NCBI RefSeq assembly: GCF_900103345.1
Contig: NZ_LT629702.1
Span: forward strand, 4,774,001 to 4,838,000
Direction of reading: 5' to 3'
DNA: 64,000 bases
Source: Pseudomonas azotoformans
Lineage (GTDB): Bacteria > Pseudomonadota > Gammaproteobacteria > Pseudomonadales > Pseudomonadaceae
Position numbers and translations under genes: made by a program. The notes below the pieces were generated by a model. That model saw only the letters and a list, made by a program, of their open reading frames with translations. It did not search any database and was not told the origin of the DNA. Positions 37,661 to 46,623 of this stretch are shown one piece after another (position 1 is the stretch's first letter; every line of letters starts with the position of its first letter).

Positions 37661-38959
37661 ATGAAAGCACTTGTTATCGCCACCTTCGCGCTTTTCAGTA
37701 GCTGCTCTGTCAGTGCGGCTGAAAGCGATTTGATCAAGCAGGGTGAATACCTGGCCCGCGCCGGCGATTGCGTGGCCTGCCACACCGCCAAGGGCGGCAA
37801 GCCTTTTGCCGGTGGCTTGCCGATGGAAACGCCCATCGGCGTGATTTATTCCACCAACATCACCCCGGACAAGACCGGCCTGGGCGACTACAGCTTCGAG
37901 GACTTCGACAAGGCCGTGCGCCATGGCGTAGCCAAGAGCGGCAGTACGCTTTACCCGGCGATGCCCTACCCGTCTTACGCACGCGTCAGCGACAGCGATA
38001 TGCAGGCGTTGTATGCGTACTTCATGAAAGGTGTCGAGCCCGTCGCCCAAGAGAACAAGGACAGCGATATTCCGTGGCCCTTGAGCATGCGTTGGCCGCT
38101 GGCAGCGTGGCGCTGGATGTTTGCGCCGGCGGTCGAAGCGCATCAGGCGCAAGCCGCCGCCGACCCGGTGGTGAGCCGCGGTGCCTACCTGGTAGAAGGT
38201 CTCGGCCACTGTGGCGCGTGCCATACGCCACGGGCCTTGACCATGCAGGAAAAAGCCCTGAGTGCCGCTGACGGTAATGCCTTTCTGTCCGGCAGCGCAC
38301 CACTGGAGGGCTGGATCGCCAAAAGCCTGCGCGGTGACCACAAGGATGGCCTCGGCAGTTGGAGTGAGGAACAGTTGGTGCAATTCCTCAAGACCGGCCG
38401 CAGTGATCGCAGCGCGGTGTTTGGTGGCATGAGCGACGTTGTCGTCCACAGCATGCAGTACATGTCGGAAACTGACCTGACGGCTATCGCCCGTTACCTC
38501 AAGAGCTTGCCGGCGGTGGACTCCAAGGACCAGCCGCATCAGTACGACAAGCAGGTGGCCGAGGCGCTGTGGAAAGGCGATGACCGCAAGCCGGGAGCGT
38601 CGGTCTATATCGACAACTGCGCGGCCTGCCACCGTACCGACGGGCATGGCTATACGCGGGTGTTCCCGGCGCTGGCGGGTAACCCGGTGGTGCAGACGGC
38701 GGATGCCACGTCGTTGATCAACATTGTGTTGAACGGCGGCACCTTGCCGGCTACCCACGCGGCGCCATCGACCTTCACCATGCCGGCGTTCGCCTGGCGT
38801 TTGTCGGATCAGGAAGTGGCGGATGTGGTCAGTTTCGTTCGGGGCAGTTGGGGCAATAAAGGTGCGCCGGTGAAAGCCAACGATGTGGCGGATCTGCGCA
38901 AGAACGATATGCGCACCACCTCGGGCGATGACCTGGGCCAGGTTACGCAACAGCACTGA
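37661..38959 (+). CDS. Triheme cytochrome c subunit of the gluconate-type dehydrogenase
   Basis: The 432 residues have a signal peptide (MKALVIATFALFSSCSVSAA) and three heme-attachment sites: CVACH at 37-41, CGACH at 184-188 and CAACH at 320-324. This is the membrane-anchored electron-transfer subunit that reduces ubiquinone. The ATG at 37661 was chosen over one six bases upstream because AAGGAG lies eight bases before it. It follows the flavoprotein by 12 bases and completes the three-subunit set. Confidence 0.94.
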   Translation: MKALVIATFALFSSCSVSAAESDLIKQGEYLARAGDCVACHTAKGGKPFAGGLPMETPIGVIYSTNITPDKTGLGDYSFEDFDKAVRHGVAKSGSTLYPAMPYPSYARVSDSDMQALYAYFMKGVEPVAQENKDSDIPWPLSMRWPLAAWRWMFAPAVEAHQAQAAADPVVSRGAYLVEGLGHCGACHTPRALTMQEKALSAADGNAFLSGSAPLEGWIAKSLRGDHKDGLGSWSEEQLVQFLKTGRSDRSAVFGGMSDVVVHSMQYMSETDLTAIARYLKSLPAVDSKDQPHQYDKQVAEALWKGDDRKPGASVYIDNCAACHRTDGHGYTRVFPALAGNPVVQTADATSLINIVLNGGTLPATHAAPSTFTMPAFAWRLSDQEVADVVSFVRGSWGNKGAPVKANDVADLRKNDMRTTSGDDLGQVTQQH

Positions 38960-39009
38960 TCCCTGGCTTACCGCCAAACGGCACTGGTCAGAAGCCTTGC
39001 GCCTCGATA

Positions 39010-39025
39010 CTGTATATAAAAACAG
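39010..39025. promoter_or_regulatory. LexA (SOS) box upstream of the radical SAM gene
   Basis: CTGTATATAAAAACAG matches the LexA consensus CTGT-N8-ACAG exactly, with an ideal AT-rich centre. It lies 15 bases before the start codon at 39041. The P. aeruginosa orthologue PA0069 is a reported LexA-regulon member. Confidence 0.9.
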
Positions 39026-39040
39026 TACCGAGGCGCTTTC

Positions 39041-40099
39041 ATGTCTACTCCGCTGCCGCCCCGAGGCCGGGGCACGGCCACCAACCTGCACAACCGCTTC
39101 GCACCGACGGTCAGCGTGGTGGAGGATGACGGCTGGTTCCAGGAAGTGCCGCCGACCCTGGGCACTGAAGTGCGTATCGAAACGGCCAAGACCATCATCA
39201 CCCGCAACAACTCACCGGACTTGCCGTTTGATCGCTCGATCAACCCCTACCGTGGCTGTGAGCACGGCTGCATCTACTGCTACGCGCGGCCGAGCCATGC
39301 CTATTGGGACATGTCGCCGGGATTGGATTTCGAGACCAAACTGATCGCCAAGACCAACGCTGCCGATGTGCTGGAACAGCAACTGTCGAAACCGGGTTAT
39401 GTGTGCGCGCCGATCAACCTGGGCTCCAACACCGACCCGTACCAACCGATCGAGCGCGAATACAAGATCACCCGGCAAACCCTGCAAGTGCTGCTGCGCT
39501 ATCGCCACCCGGTGACCATCATCACCAAGGGGTCGCTGATTTTGCGCGATCTGGACCTGCTCACAGAATTGGCGCGCCAACGGCTGGTGGCCGTGATGAT
39601 CAGCCTCACCAGTCTGGACGATGAACTCAAGCGCATCCTGGAGCCACGCACGGCAGCGCCCAAGGCGCGTCTGCGGGCGATCCGGGTGATGCGTGAGGCG
39701 GGGATACCGGTGGGTGTGTTGTGCTCGCCGATGATCCCGATGATCAACGACAGTGAGTTGGAAAGCCTGTTGGCCGAAGCTCACGCAGCGGGCGCGCAAA
39801 GTGCGGCGTACATGATGCTGCGCCTGCCGCTGGAGGTGGCACCGTTGTTCGAGGAGTGGCTGGCGGCGCATTACCCGCAGCGTGCGGCCCATGTGATGAG
39901 CCTGGTGCGCCAGGTGCGCGGCGGCGAGGTGTATGACAGCCGCTTCGGCGTGCGCATGCGTGGCGAAGGGCCGTTTGCAGACTTGCTGGCGCAGCGCTTC
40001 AGCAAAGCCATCAAACGGCTGGGGCTCAACCGGCGGGAAGGGTTTGACCTGGATTGCACGGCGTTCTGCCCTCCGGGCAGACAGATGGCATTGTTGTAG
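39041..40099 (+). CDS. PA0069-family radical SAM protein, SOS-regulated
   Basis: The 352 residues contain the radical SAM cluster motif as CEHGCIYC (Cys73, Cys77, Cys80), spaced CxxxCxxC as usual. The protein resembles SplB-like radical SAM proteins (DPYQPIEREYKITRQTL and the YARPSHAYWD stretch). Spore-photoproduct-lyase relatives repair thymine lesions, so a DNA-damage role is possible but unproven. An exact LexA box ends 15 bases upstream. It follows the dehydrogenase operon after 81 bases and has its own promoter. Confidence 0.9.
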   Translation: MSTPLPPRGRGTATNLHNRFAPTVSVVEDDGWFQEVPPTLGTEVRIETAKTIITRNNSPDLPFDRSINPYRGCEHGCIYCYARPSHAYWDMSPGLDFETKLIAKTNAADVLEQQLSKPGYVCAPINLGSNTDPYQPIEREYKITRQTLQVLLRYRHPVTIITKGSLILRDLDLLTELARQRLVAVMISLTSLDDELKRILEPRTAAPKARLRAIRVMREAGIPVGVLCSPMIPMINDSELESLLAEAHAAGAQSAAYMMLRLPLEVAPLFEEWLAAHYPQRAAHVMSLVRQVRGGEVYDSRFGVRMRGEGPFADLLAQRFSKAIKRLGLNRREGFDLDCTAFCPPGRQMALL

Positions 40100-40326
40100 A
40101 CTGACAGGGTCGAATGCACCGTTCCTGTAGGAATAGTCGCGTTTTGATATCACTGAAACCCGCGATCTAGAGCGGTTCATTCAGTTTGAGTTAAGTTTCG
40201 GCGGTTACCTTGTTCAGCGAGTGACTGATGAGTCGGCACTCTGGCCCCTGGCGTTTTACAACTAATCCACTGGCCAAGCGTCCAACTGACCTGAACACTC
40301 CCCTGCATTAATCAAGAGGATGAATC

Positions 40327-41058
40327 ATGAGTGACAAGGATAAACAGCCGTTGGCTGCGTCGGCTTCTGCCCCTCAGGTGGCTGAAACCGCCGATGCAGC
40401 GCTAAAGCACATTGTTGACGGCTTTTTGCATTTCCATCACGACGTCTTCCCCCAGCAGGAAGAACTCTTCAAGAAACTCGCCACGGCCCAGAGCCCAAGG
40501 GCGATGTTCATTACCTGCGCCGACTCGCGCATCGTGCCCGAGCTGATCACCCAAAGTTCTCCGGGCGATCTGTTCGTGACCCGTAACGTCGGCAACGTCG
40601 TACCGCCTTACGGCCAGATGAACGGCGGTGTTTCCACGGCCATCGAGTACGCGGTACTTGCCCTGGGCGTGCAGCACATCATCGTCTGCGGGCACTCCGA
40701 TTGCGGCGCCATGCGCGCGGTGCTCAACCCTGACAGCCTGGAGAAGATGCCGACGGTCAAGGCCTGGCTGCGGCACGCCGAGGTCGCCAAGACCATGGTC
40801 CATGACAACTGCGACTGCGCCAATGAAGGCGAGAGCATGAAGGTGCTCACCGAAGAAAACGTCATCGCCCAACTGCAACATTTGCGTACCCACCCTTCCG
40901 TGGCTTCGCGCATGGCCAATGGTCATTTGTTTATCCACGGTTGGATCTACAACATCGAGACCAGCGAAATCCGCGCCTACGATGCCGACCAGTCGACGTT
41001 CCGACCGTTGAGCGGCGACGGACCGATCCCTTGCGCGACGCCTAAAGCGCGCTTCTAA
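40327..41058 (+). CDS. Beta-class carbonic anhydrase
   Basis: This zinc enzyme interconverts CO2 and bicarbonate. The 243 residues hold the zinc ligands Cys64 and Asp66 in CADSR and His123 and Cys126 in GHSDCGAM. AAGAGG lies before the ATG. A SulP transporter gene follows on the same strand after 86 bases, suggesting paired bicarbonate uptake and CO2 hydration. The gap contains a large stem-loop. The order matches PA0102-PA0103 upstream of the cox genes in P. aeruginosa. Confidence 0.95.
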   Translation: MSDKDKQPLAASASAPQVAETADAALKHIVDGFLHFHHDVFPQQEELFKKLATAQSPRAMFITCADSRIVPELITQSSPGDLFVTRNVGNVVPPYGQMNGGVSTAIEYAVLALGVQHIIVCGHSDCGAMRAVLNPDSLEKMPTVKAWLRHAEVAKTMVHDNCDCANEGESMKVLTEENVIAQLQHLRTHPSVASRMANGHLFIHGWIYNIETSEIRAYDADQSTFRPLSGDGPIPCATPKARF

Positions 41059-41070
41059 AAACACTTCCCT

Positions 41071-41123
41071 GCCGGGTAAAGCGGTGGCTGCCATGGACGC
41101 AGCCAGGCTTTACCGCGCCCGGC
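41071..41123 (+). other. Large imperfect stem-loop between the carbonic anhydrase and SulP genes
   Basis: GGTAAAGC at 41075 pairs with GCTTTACC at 41107, and GGCTGC at 41086 pairs with GCAGCC at 41099, around a 7-base loop (CATGGAC). A further GC-rich clamp CCGG/CCGG is possible outside. No T tract follows, so it is not a standard intrinsic terminator. An RNA-processing or stability role is plausible. Confidence 0.7.
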
Positions 41124-41144
41124 GAATGCCTCGGGAGAGTCATC

Positions 41145-42686
41145 ATGCGTGCTGCTCAATTGAAAGCTGTATTGCCAAGGGAGCTGCTCGCTTCCGTAGT
41201 TGTGTTTCTGGTCGCCCTGCCCTTGTGCATGGGGATCGCGATCGCCTCCGGCATGCCGCCGGCCAAAGGCCTGATTACCGGGATTATTGGTGGCCTGGTG
41301 GTGGGCTGGCTGGCGGGCTCACCGTTGCAGGTCAGTGGCCCGGCGGCGGGCCTGGCGGTGCTGGTGTTCGAGTTGGTGCGCCAGCACGGCATGCTGATGC
41401 TCGGGCCGATTCTGTTGCTGGCGGGATTCCTGCAACTGGTTGCCGGGCGTTTGCGCCTGGGCTGCTGGTTTCGCGTCACGGCCCCAGCGGTGGTGTACGG
41501 CATGCTGGCGGGGATTGGCGTGTTAATTGTGCTGTCGCAGATTCATGTGATGCTCGACGGAGCGCCCAAGCCTTCGGGGCTCGACAACCTGGCAGGCTTC
41601 CCGGCGGCACTGGCCGACGCTATCCCGACCCTGGGCGGTGGCCTCGGCTGGCAGGCGGGGCTGCTCGGTTTGTCGACGATGCTGGTGATGTACGCCTGGG
41701 ACAAATTGCGCCCGCAGAAGCTGCGCTTTGTGCCCGGTGCTTTGCTGGGCGTGGGCCTGACCACGGTGGTCAGCCTGGTGCTGGCGTTGCAGGTCAAGCG
41801 TGTCGAAGTCCCGGAAAACCTCGCCGATGCTATCGACTGGCTACGCCCCAGCGACCTGTTGAACCTCGCCGATCCCCAGCTGTTGATCGCGGCATTTGCC
41901 GTGGCGTTTATCGCGAGCGCTGAAACGCTGCTTTCTGCAGCGGCGGTCGACCGCATGCACAGCGGTCAGCGTTCGGATTTCGACAAGGAATTGTCTGCTC
42001 AAGGTGTCGGCAACATGCTCTGCGGCCTGGTCGGCGCCCTGCCGATGACCGGCGTGATCGTGCGCAGCTCGGCCAACGTGCAGGCCGGCGCTACCACGCG
42101 CTTGTCGGCGATGTTCCATGGCCTGTGGTTGCTGGCGTTCGTGCTATTGCTGTCGAGCGTGCTGCAAAGTATCCCGGTGGCGAGCCTGGCGGGGGTGCTG
42201 GTGTACACCGGTATCAAGCTGGTGGACATCAAGGCGTTCAAGGCACTGGGACGTTATGGGCGGATGCCGATGTTTACCTACGCGGCCACAGCGCTGGCAA
42301 TCATCTTTACCGACCTGCTGACCGGCGTATTGGTGGGCTTCGGGTTGACGTTGGTCAAGCTGGCGTTCAAGGCGTCGCGATTGAAGGTCAGCCTGATCGA
42401 CCTGCCTCAGGACGGTGAGATGGAGCTGCGCCTGACCGGTGCGGCGACCTTTCTGAAAGTGCCTGCGTTGACCCAAGTCTTGTCGACGGTGCCTGCCGGG
42501 ACGACTGTGCATGTTCCGCTGAGCAACCTGAGTTACATCGACCATTCCTGCCTGGAGTTACTGGAGGAATGGGGGCGGGCCAATGCGGCCAAGGGCTCGA
42601 AGCTGGTGATCGAGGCGCGCGGGTTGAAGCGCCGATTGGAAGGGCGTGTGCGCACGACCACGGGGATAGGCTCCGCCGCCGTCTGA
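41145..42686 (+). CDS. SulP-family transporter, probable bicarbonate uptake
   Basis: The 513 residues form a multi-pass SulP membrane domain (ASVVVFLVALPLCMGIAIAS near residue 15, GLITGIIGGLVVGW near 42) and a C-terminal STAS domain (LSNLSYIDHSCLELLEEW near 460). It sits behind a carbonic anhydrase gene, and SulP-anhydrase pairs and fusions are thought to move bicarbonate, so this is likelier than sulfate. GGGAGAG precedes the ATG. A REPIN follows the stop. Confidence 0.88.
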   Translation: MRAAQLKAVLPRELLASVVVFLVALPLCMGIAIASGMPPAKGLITGIIGGLVVGWLAGSPLQVSGPAAGLAVLVFELVRQHGMLMLGPILLLAGFLQLVAGRLRLGCWFRVTAPAVVYGMLAGIGVLIVLSQIHVMLDGAPKPSGLDNLAGFPAALADAIPTLGGGLGWQAGLLGLSTMLVMYAWDKLRPQKLRFVPGALLGVGLTTVVSLVLALQVKRVEVPENLADAIDWLRPSDLLNLADPQLLIAAFAVAFIASAETLLSAAAVDRMHSGQRSDFDKELSAQGVGNMLCGLVGALPMTGVIVRSSANVQAGATTRLSAMFHGLWLLAFVLLLSSVLQSIPVASLAGVLVYTGIKLVDIKAFKALGRYGRMPMFTYAATALAIIFTDLLTGVLVGFGLTLVKLAFKASRLKVSLIDLPQDGEMELRLTGAATFLKVPALTQVLSTVPAGTTVHVPLSNLSYIDHSCLELLEEWGRANAAKGSKLVIEARGLKRRLEGRVRTTTGIGSAAV

Positions 42687-42692
42687 ACCCTC

Positions 42693-42795
42693 TTGTAGGA
42701 GCGAGCTTGCTCGCGAAGAACGTCAACGATGACGCGGGTGTTCTGAATGCCCGCGGTGTCTTTGGTTTTTTCGCGAGCAAGCTCGCTCCTACAGA
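42693..42795. repeat. REPIN, GCGAGCTTGCTCGCGAA type
   Basis: Arms TGTAGGAGCGAGCTTGCTCG and complement enclose about 50 bases, between the convergent SulP and PA0104-like genes. It belongs to the same subfamily as the pair at 34090. Confidence 0.93.
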
Positions 42796-42808
42796 AGCGT
42801 GATGGGCC

Positions 42809-43456
42809 TCAGGCTGGCTGATCCAGCGCCAACTCAACCCCCAGCTGTCGCGACAGGCACGGCCAGCGCTTCCATGCGGCTTCAGTGTCCGGGCTCTTGA
42901 GCTGCTCGCGATAAGCCTCCACGGACTCCAGCGCAAAGCTGTCTTCGTTGAGCATTTCATCCACGGCGTGGTGCACCGCTTCATCCAGCTGGTTGGCGAA
43001 GGCTTCGCCGATCAGCTGATGGGCAATGACATTGGCCACAGTGGTATCGGCCGGAATCAACGGCTGGCCAAAGTGCTTGATATACAGATCGTTGACCTCT
43101 TCGACCAGACGATGAGCCAGATAGGCCTCGTCCAGCAGGCCATCGAGGCCTTCATGGCCGGCCAGGATGGCGGGCGGTTGCAGGAAGAAATGCTCGGCGA
43201 TCTTCAGTACCGGCTTGATCTGGCTTTCGATACCGGCCTCGCGGGCCACGTCGTTGGCGGCGTCCAGCAAGTCCGGGACCAAGTCGATGTAGGCGGTGAC
43301 AAAGCGGGTCATGACAATGTTGCGATCACCGTCAGCCAGGGAAATGGCCGAATGCAGGTGCGGCAATTGTTTTTCCAGTTGCTGGGCAAGCTGGCCCGTG
43401 CTGGCTTCGTGTTGATGGGCACGGGAAATCTGCTCGCGCAATGCGGCGGTGTTCAT
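42809..43456 (-). CDS. Uncharacterised all-helical protein (PA0104-like)
   Basis: The 215 residues look wholly alpha-helical and acidic, with no signal peptide, membrane segment or known catalytic motif. Histidines are frequent (HQHEAS near the start, EAVHHAVDEML near 170). The frame is open to 43531, but MNTAALREQISRAH at 43456 fits best, with GGAG upstream of it. Its place between the SulP gene and the cox operon is conserved in P. aeruginosa, so a link to oxidase assembly or CO2 handling is possible but speculative. Confidence 0.8.
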   Translation of the reverse strand: MNTAALREQISRAHQHEASTGQLAQQLEKQLPHLHSAISLADGDRNIVMTRFVTAYIDLVPDLLDAANDVAREAGIESQIKPVLKIAEHFFLQPPAILAGHEGLDGLLDEAYLAHRLVEEVNDLYIKHFGQPLIPADTTVANVIAHQLIGEAFANQLDEAVHHAVDEMLNEDSFALESVEAYREQLKSPDTEAAWKRWPCLSRQLGVELALDQPA

Positions 43457-43823
43457 GAAAGCTCCAGTGATGCAGGCGTAGGAAAAGGGAGAAGATAAGG
43501 TAGCTCGTTTATACGAGCGCCTAAGACGCATTTGTCATAATTATTTCATGGTTATGCGCCCGCGTTATATCGAATTGCCATCGTTCGTCGGATAAACGAT
43601 TCCGTACCCGGTTTTATTGGCTCCGGCCGCTCATTTTTACTCATTTGCCCCTACACATTGCGGGGTTGCAGAGCCTGTCTATACTCGGATTTGTACGCGA
43701 TTAGCTGATGACGCCAGACTGCATAAGCAGGCAAGGCCAGGCGGTTGTAAGCAGTATGGAAGCCGCTCCCTTCGACGCAGGTGCAAACCGGCGGGATAAC
43801 AAGAACGATAAGGGGAACCCGCA
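43457..43823 (+). promoter_or_regulatory. Intergenic control region of the cox operon
   Basis: This 367-base gap is the largest gene-free stretch. It holds the promoters of the divergent PA0104-like gene and of coxB. A reasonable sigma-70 promoter for the cox side is TTGCGG (43658-43663), 16-base spacer, TATACT (43680-43685), which would give a leader of about 130 bases. AAGGGGAA precedes the coxB ATG. No repeat or small gene was seen. Confidence 0.5.
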
Positions 43824-44951
43824 ATGATGCGACATCCACACGTTTGGATGGGCCTCCTGTTGTGGTCAGTATTCGGCCAGGCACATGCCGCCTGGACAAC
43901 GAATATGGCGCCAGGGGCGACAGAAGTCAGTCACGCTGTGTTCGACCTGCACATGACCATTTTCTGGATCTGTGTGGTGATTGGCATCATCGTGTTTGGC
44001 GCGATGTTCTGGTCGATGATCGTTCATCGCCGGTCCACGGGCCAGGTCGCGGCCAAGTTCCACGAGAGCACCACGGTGGAAATCCTCTGGACCGTCGTGC
44101 CCTTGCTGATCCTGATCGCGATGGCCATTCCGGCGACCAAGACCCTGATCAATATCTACGACAGCAGTGAATCGGATATCGACATCCAGGTCACCGGCTA
44201 CCAGTGGAAGTGGCATTACAAATACTTGGGCCAGGACGTGGAGTTCTTCAGCAACCTGGCCACGCCCGCCGAACAGATCCACAACCAGGCGACCAAGGGC
44301 GAACATTATCTGCTGGAAGTCGACCAGCCGCTGGTGTTGCCGGTGGGCGCCAAGGTGCGCTTTCTGGTGACGGCCGCCGACGTGATCCACTCCTGGTGGG
44401 TGCCGGCGTTTGCGGTCAAGCGCGACGCGATTCCCGGCTTCGTCAACGAGGCCTGGACCCGTGTCGAGAAGCCTGGCATCTACCGTGGCCAGTGCGCCGA
44501 ACTGTGCGGCAAGGACCACGGCTTCATGCCTATCGTCGTCGAGGTCAAGTCCAAGGCCGACTACGACACCTGGCTCGGCGAGCGCAAGGCAGAGGCCGCC
44601 AAGCTCAAGGAGCTGACCTCCAAAGAGTGGACCCTGGAAGAGTTGGTGGCCCGTGGCGACAAGGTCTACCACACCACCTGCGTGGCCTGTCACCAGGCCG
44701 AAGGCCAGGGCCTGCCGCCGATGTTCCCGGCGCTCAAGGGTTCGAAGATCGCCACCGGCCCCGCCGCCGATCACCTGAGCCTCGTGTACCACGGCAAGCC
44801 CGGCACCGCGATGGCGGCGTTCGGCAAGCAGCTCTCGGAAGTGGACATCGCCGCGGTGGTGACCTATGAGCGCAACGCCTGGGGCAACAACAAAGGCGAC
44901 ATGGTCACGCCTAAAGACGTGCTGGCCATCAAGCAGGCGGAAAGCAAATGA
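43824..44951 (+). CDS. coxB: Cytochrome c oxidase subunit II with C-terminal cytochrome c (caa3 type)
   Basis: Subunit II accepts electrons at the CuA centre. The 375 residues have a signal peptide, two membrane helices (about 40-65 and 82-105), a cupredoxin domain with the CuA cysteines Cys224 and Cys228 in GQCAELCGKDHGFMP, and a fused cytochrome c domain with heme site CVACH at 286-290. The fusion defines a caa3-type oxidase. It is the first gene of the oxidase operon, and ctaD follows after 58 bases. Confidence 0.97.
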   Translation: MMRHPHVWMGLLLWSVFGQAHAAWTTNMAPGATEVSHAVFDLHMTIFWICVVIGIIVFGAMFWSMIVHRRSTGQVAAKFHESTTVEILWTVVPLLILIAMAIPATKTLINIYDSSESDIDIQVTGYQWKWHYKYLGQDVEFFSNLATPAEQIHNQATKGEHYLLEVDQPLVLPVGAKVRFLVTAADVIHSWWVPAFAVKRDAIPGFVNEAWTRVEKPGIYRGQCAELCGKDHGFMPIVVEVKSKADYDTWLGERKAEAAKLKELTSKEWTLEELVARGDKVYHTTCVACHQAEGQGLPPMFPALKGSKIATGPAADHLSLVYHGKPGTAMAAFGKQLSEVDIAAVVTYERNAWGNNKGDMVTPKDVLAIKQAESK

Positions 44952-45009
44952 CCTCTCCCATGGCATTGACCTCGACCCGCCCCGCCCACTCGCTTGCAGG
45001 AGAACGACC

Positions 45010-46596
45010 ATGAGCGCTGTGATCGACGACCATGGTCACGCCGACCATGCCCACGGCCCCGCCAAGGGTCTGATGCGCTGGGTGCTGACCACCAACCACA
45101 AAGACATCGGCACCATGTACCTGTGGTTCGCCTTCGCCATGTTCCTGCTCGGCGGCTCGTTCGCCATGGTGATCCGTGCCGAGCTGTTCCAGCCCGGCCT
45201 GCAGATCGTGCAGCCGGCGTTCTTCAACCAGATGACCACCATGCACGGGCTGATCATGGTGTTCGGCGCGGTGATGCCGGCGTTTGTCGGCCTGGCCAAC
45301 TGGATGATCCCGTTGATGATCGGCGCGCCCGACATGGCCCTGCCGCGCATGAACAACTTCAGTTTCTGGCTGTTGCCGGCGGCGTTCCTGCTGCTGGTCT
45401 CGACGCTGTTCACGCCAGGCGGCGGGCCGAACTTCGGCTGGACCTTCTACGCGCCGCTCTCCACCACCTACGCGCCGGAAAGCGTGACGTTCTTTATCTT
45501 CGCCATCCACCTGATGGGCATCAGCTCGATCATGGGCGCGATCAACGTGGTCGCCACCATCCTCAACCTGCGTGCGCCGGGCATGACCTTGATGAAAATG
45601 CCGCTGTTCGTCTGGACCTGGCTGATCACCGCGTTCCTGCTGATCGCGGTGATGCCGGTGCTGGCCGGGTGCGTGACCATGATGCTGATGGACATCCACT
45701 TCGGCACCAGCTTCTTCAGCGCGGCCGGCGGCGGTGACCCGGTGCTGTTCCAGCACGTGTTCTGGTTCTTCGGCCACCCCGAGGTGTACATCATGATCCT
45801 GCCGGCCTTCGGCGCCGTCAGCTCGATCATCCCGACCTTTTCGCGCAAGCCGTTGTTCGGCTACACCTCGATGGTCTACGCCACGGCGAGCATTGCGTTC
45901 CTGTCGTTCATCGTGTGGGCGCACCACATGTTCGTGGTGGGTATCCCGTTGGTGGGCGAGCTGTTCTTCATGTACGCCACCCTGCTGATTGCCGTGCCCA
46001 CCGGGGTGAAGGTGTTCAACTGGGTCAGCACCATGTGGCAAGGCTCGCTGACCTTCGAGACGCCGATGCTGTTTGCCGTGGCCTTCGTGATCCTGTTCAC
46101 CATCGGCGGTTTCTCCGGGCTGATGCTGGCGATTGCCCCGGCGGACTTCCAGTACCACGACACCTATTTCGTGGTGGCGCACTTCCATTACGTACTGGTG
46201 CCCGGTGCGATCTTTGGCATCTTCGCCTCGGCCTACTACTGGCTGCCGAAATGGACCGGCCACATGTACGACGAAACCCTGGGCAAGCTGCACTTCTGGT
46301 TGTCTTTCGTGGGCATGAACATGGCGTTTTTCCCGATGCACTTCGTCGGGCTGGCGGGCATGCCGCGGCGGGTGCCGGACTACAACCTGCAGTTCGCTGA
46401 CTTCAACATGGTCTCGTCGATCGGCGCTTTCATGTTCGGCGCCACGCAGATCTTCTTCCTTTTTATCGTGATCAAGTGCATCCGTGGCGGCCCGCCGGCG
46501 CCGGCCAAGCCCTGGGATGGCGCCGAAGGCCTGGAGTGGAGCATCCCTTCGCCGGCGCCGTACCACACCTTTACCACGCCGCCGGAGGTCAAATGA
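45010..46596 (+). CDS. ctaD: Cytochrome c oxidase subunit I
   Basis: Subunit I holds heme a and the heme a3-CuB centre and pumps protons. The 528 residues contain twelve membrane helices. HPEVYIMILPAFG near residue 258 gives a CuB histidine and the cross-linked tyrosine, WAHHMFVVG gives two CuB histidines, and HDTYFVVAHFHYVL near 384 gives the heme histidines. The start MSAVIDDHGHADHAHG at 45010 has GGAG upstream; the frame is open to 44866 inside coxB and is not used. A REPIN separates it from the next gene. Confidence 0.97.
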   Translation: MSAVIDDHGHADHAHGPAKGLMRWVLTTNHKDIGTMYLWFAFAMFLLGGSFAMVIRAELFQPGLQIVQPAFFNQMTTMHGLIMVFGAVMPAFVGLANWMIPLMIGAPDMALPRMNNFSFWLLPAAFLLLVSTLFTPGGGPNFGWTFYAPLSTTYAPESVTFFIFAIHLMGISSIMGAINVVATILNLRAPGMTLMKMPLFVWTWLITAFLLIAVMPVLAGCVTMMLMDIHFGTSFFSAAGGGDPVLFQHVFWFFGHPEVYIMILPAFGAVSSIIPTFSRKPLFGYTSMVYATASIAFLSFIVWAHHMFVVGIPLVGELFFMYATLLIAVPTGVKVFNWVSTMWQGSLTFETPMLFAVAFVILFTIGGFSGLMLAIAPADFQYHDTYFVVAHFHYVLVPGAIFGIFASAYYWLPKWTGHMYDETLGKLHFWLSFVGMNMAFFPMHFVGLAGMPRRVPDYNLQFADFNMVSSIGAFMFGATQIFFLFIVIKCIRGGPPAPAKPWDGAEGLEWSIPSPAPYHTFTTPPEVK

Positions 46597-46623
46597 ACAC
46601 GCCTTGGCACTGCGTACACGGCC

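Noticed and set aside
35513..39091. Long minus-strand open frames (562 and 609 codons) antisense to the dehydrogenase operon
   Set aside because: The plus-strand genes show heme sites, an FAD motif and a Tat signal. The antisense frames show no domain and no start signal.
40100..40326. Possible small RNA or REP remnant in the gap before the carbonic anhydrase gene (CTGTAGGAATAG)
   Set aside because: Only one weak, incomplete REP-like fragment is seen, with no paired arm or clear promoter-terminator pair.
44929..46566. 545-codon open frame antisense to ctaD, with very high Arg, His and Gln content
   Set aside because: It is the shadow of a GC-rich gene with strong third-position bias. It has no ribosome site and no family resemblance, and ctaD on the other strand is certain.
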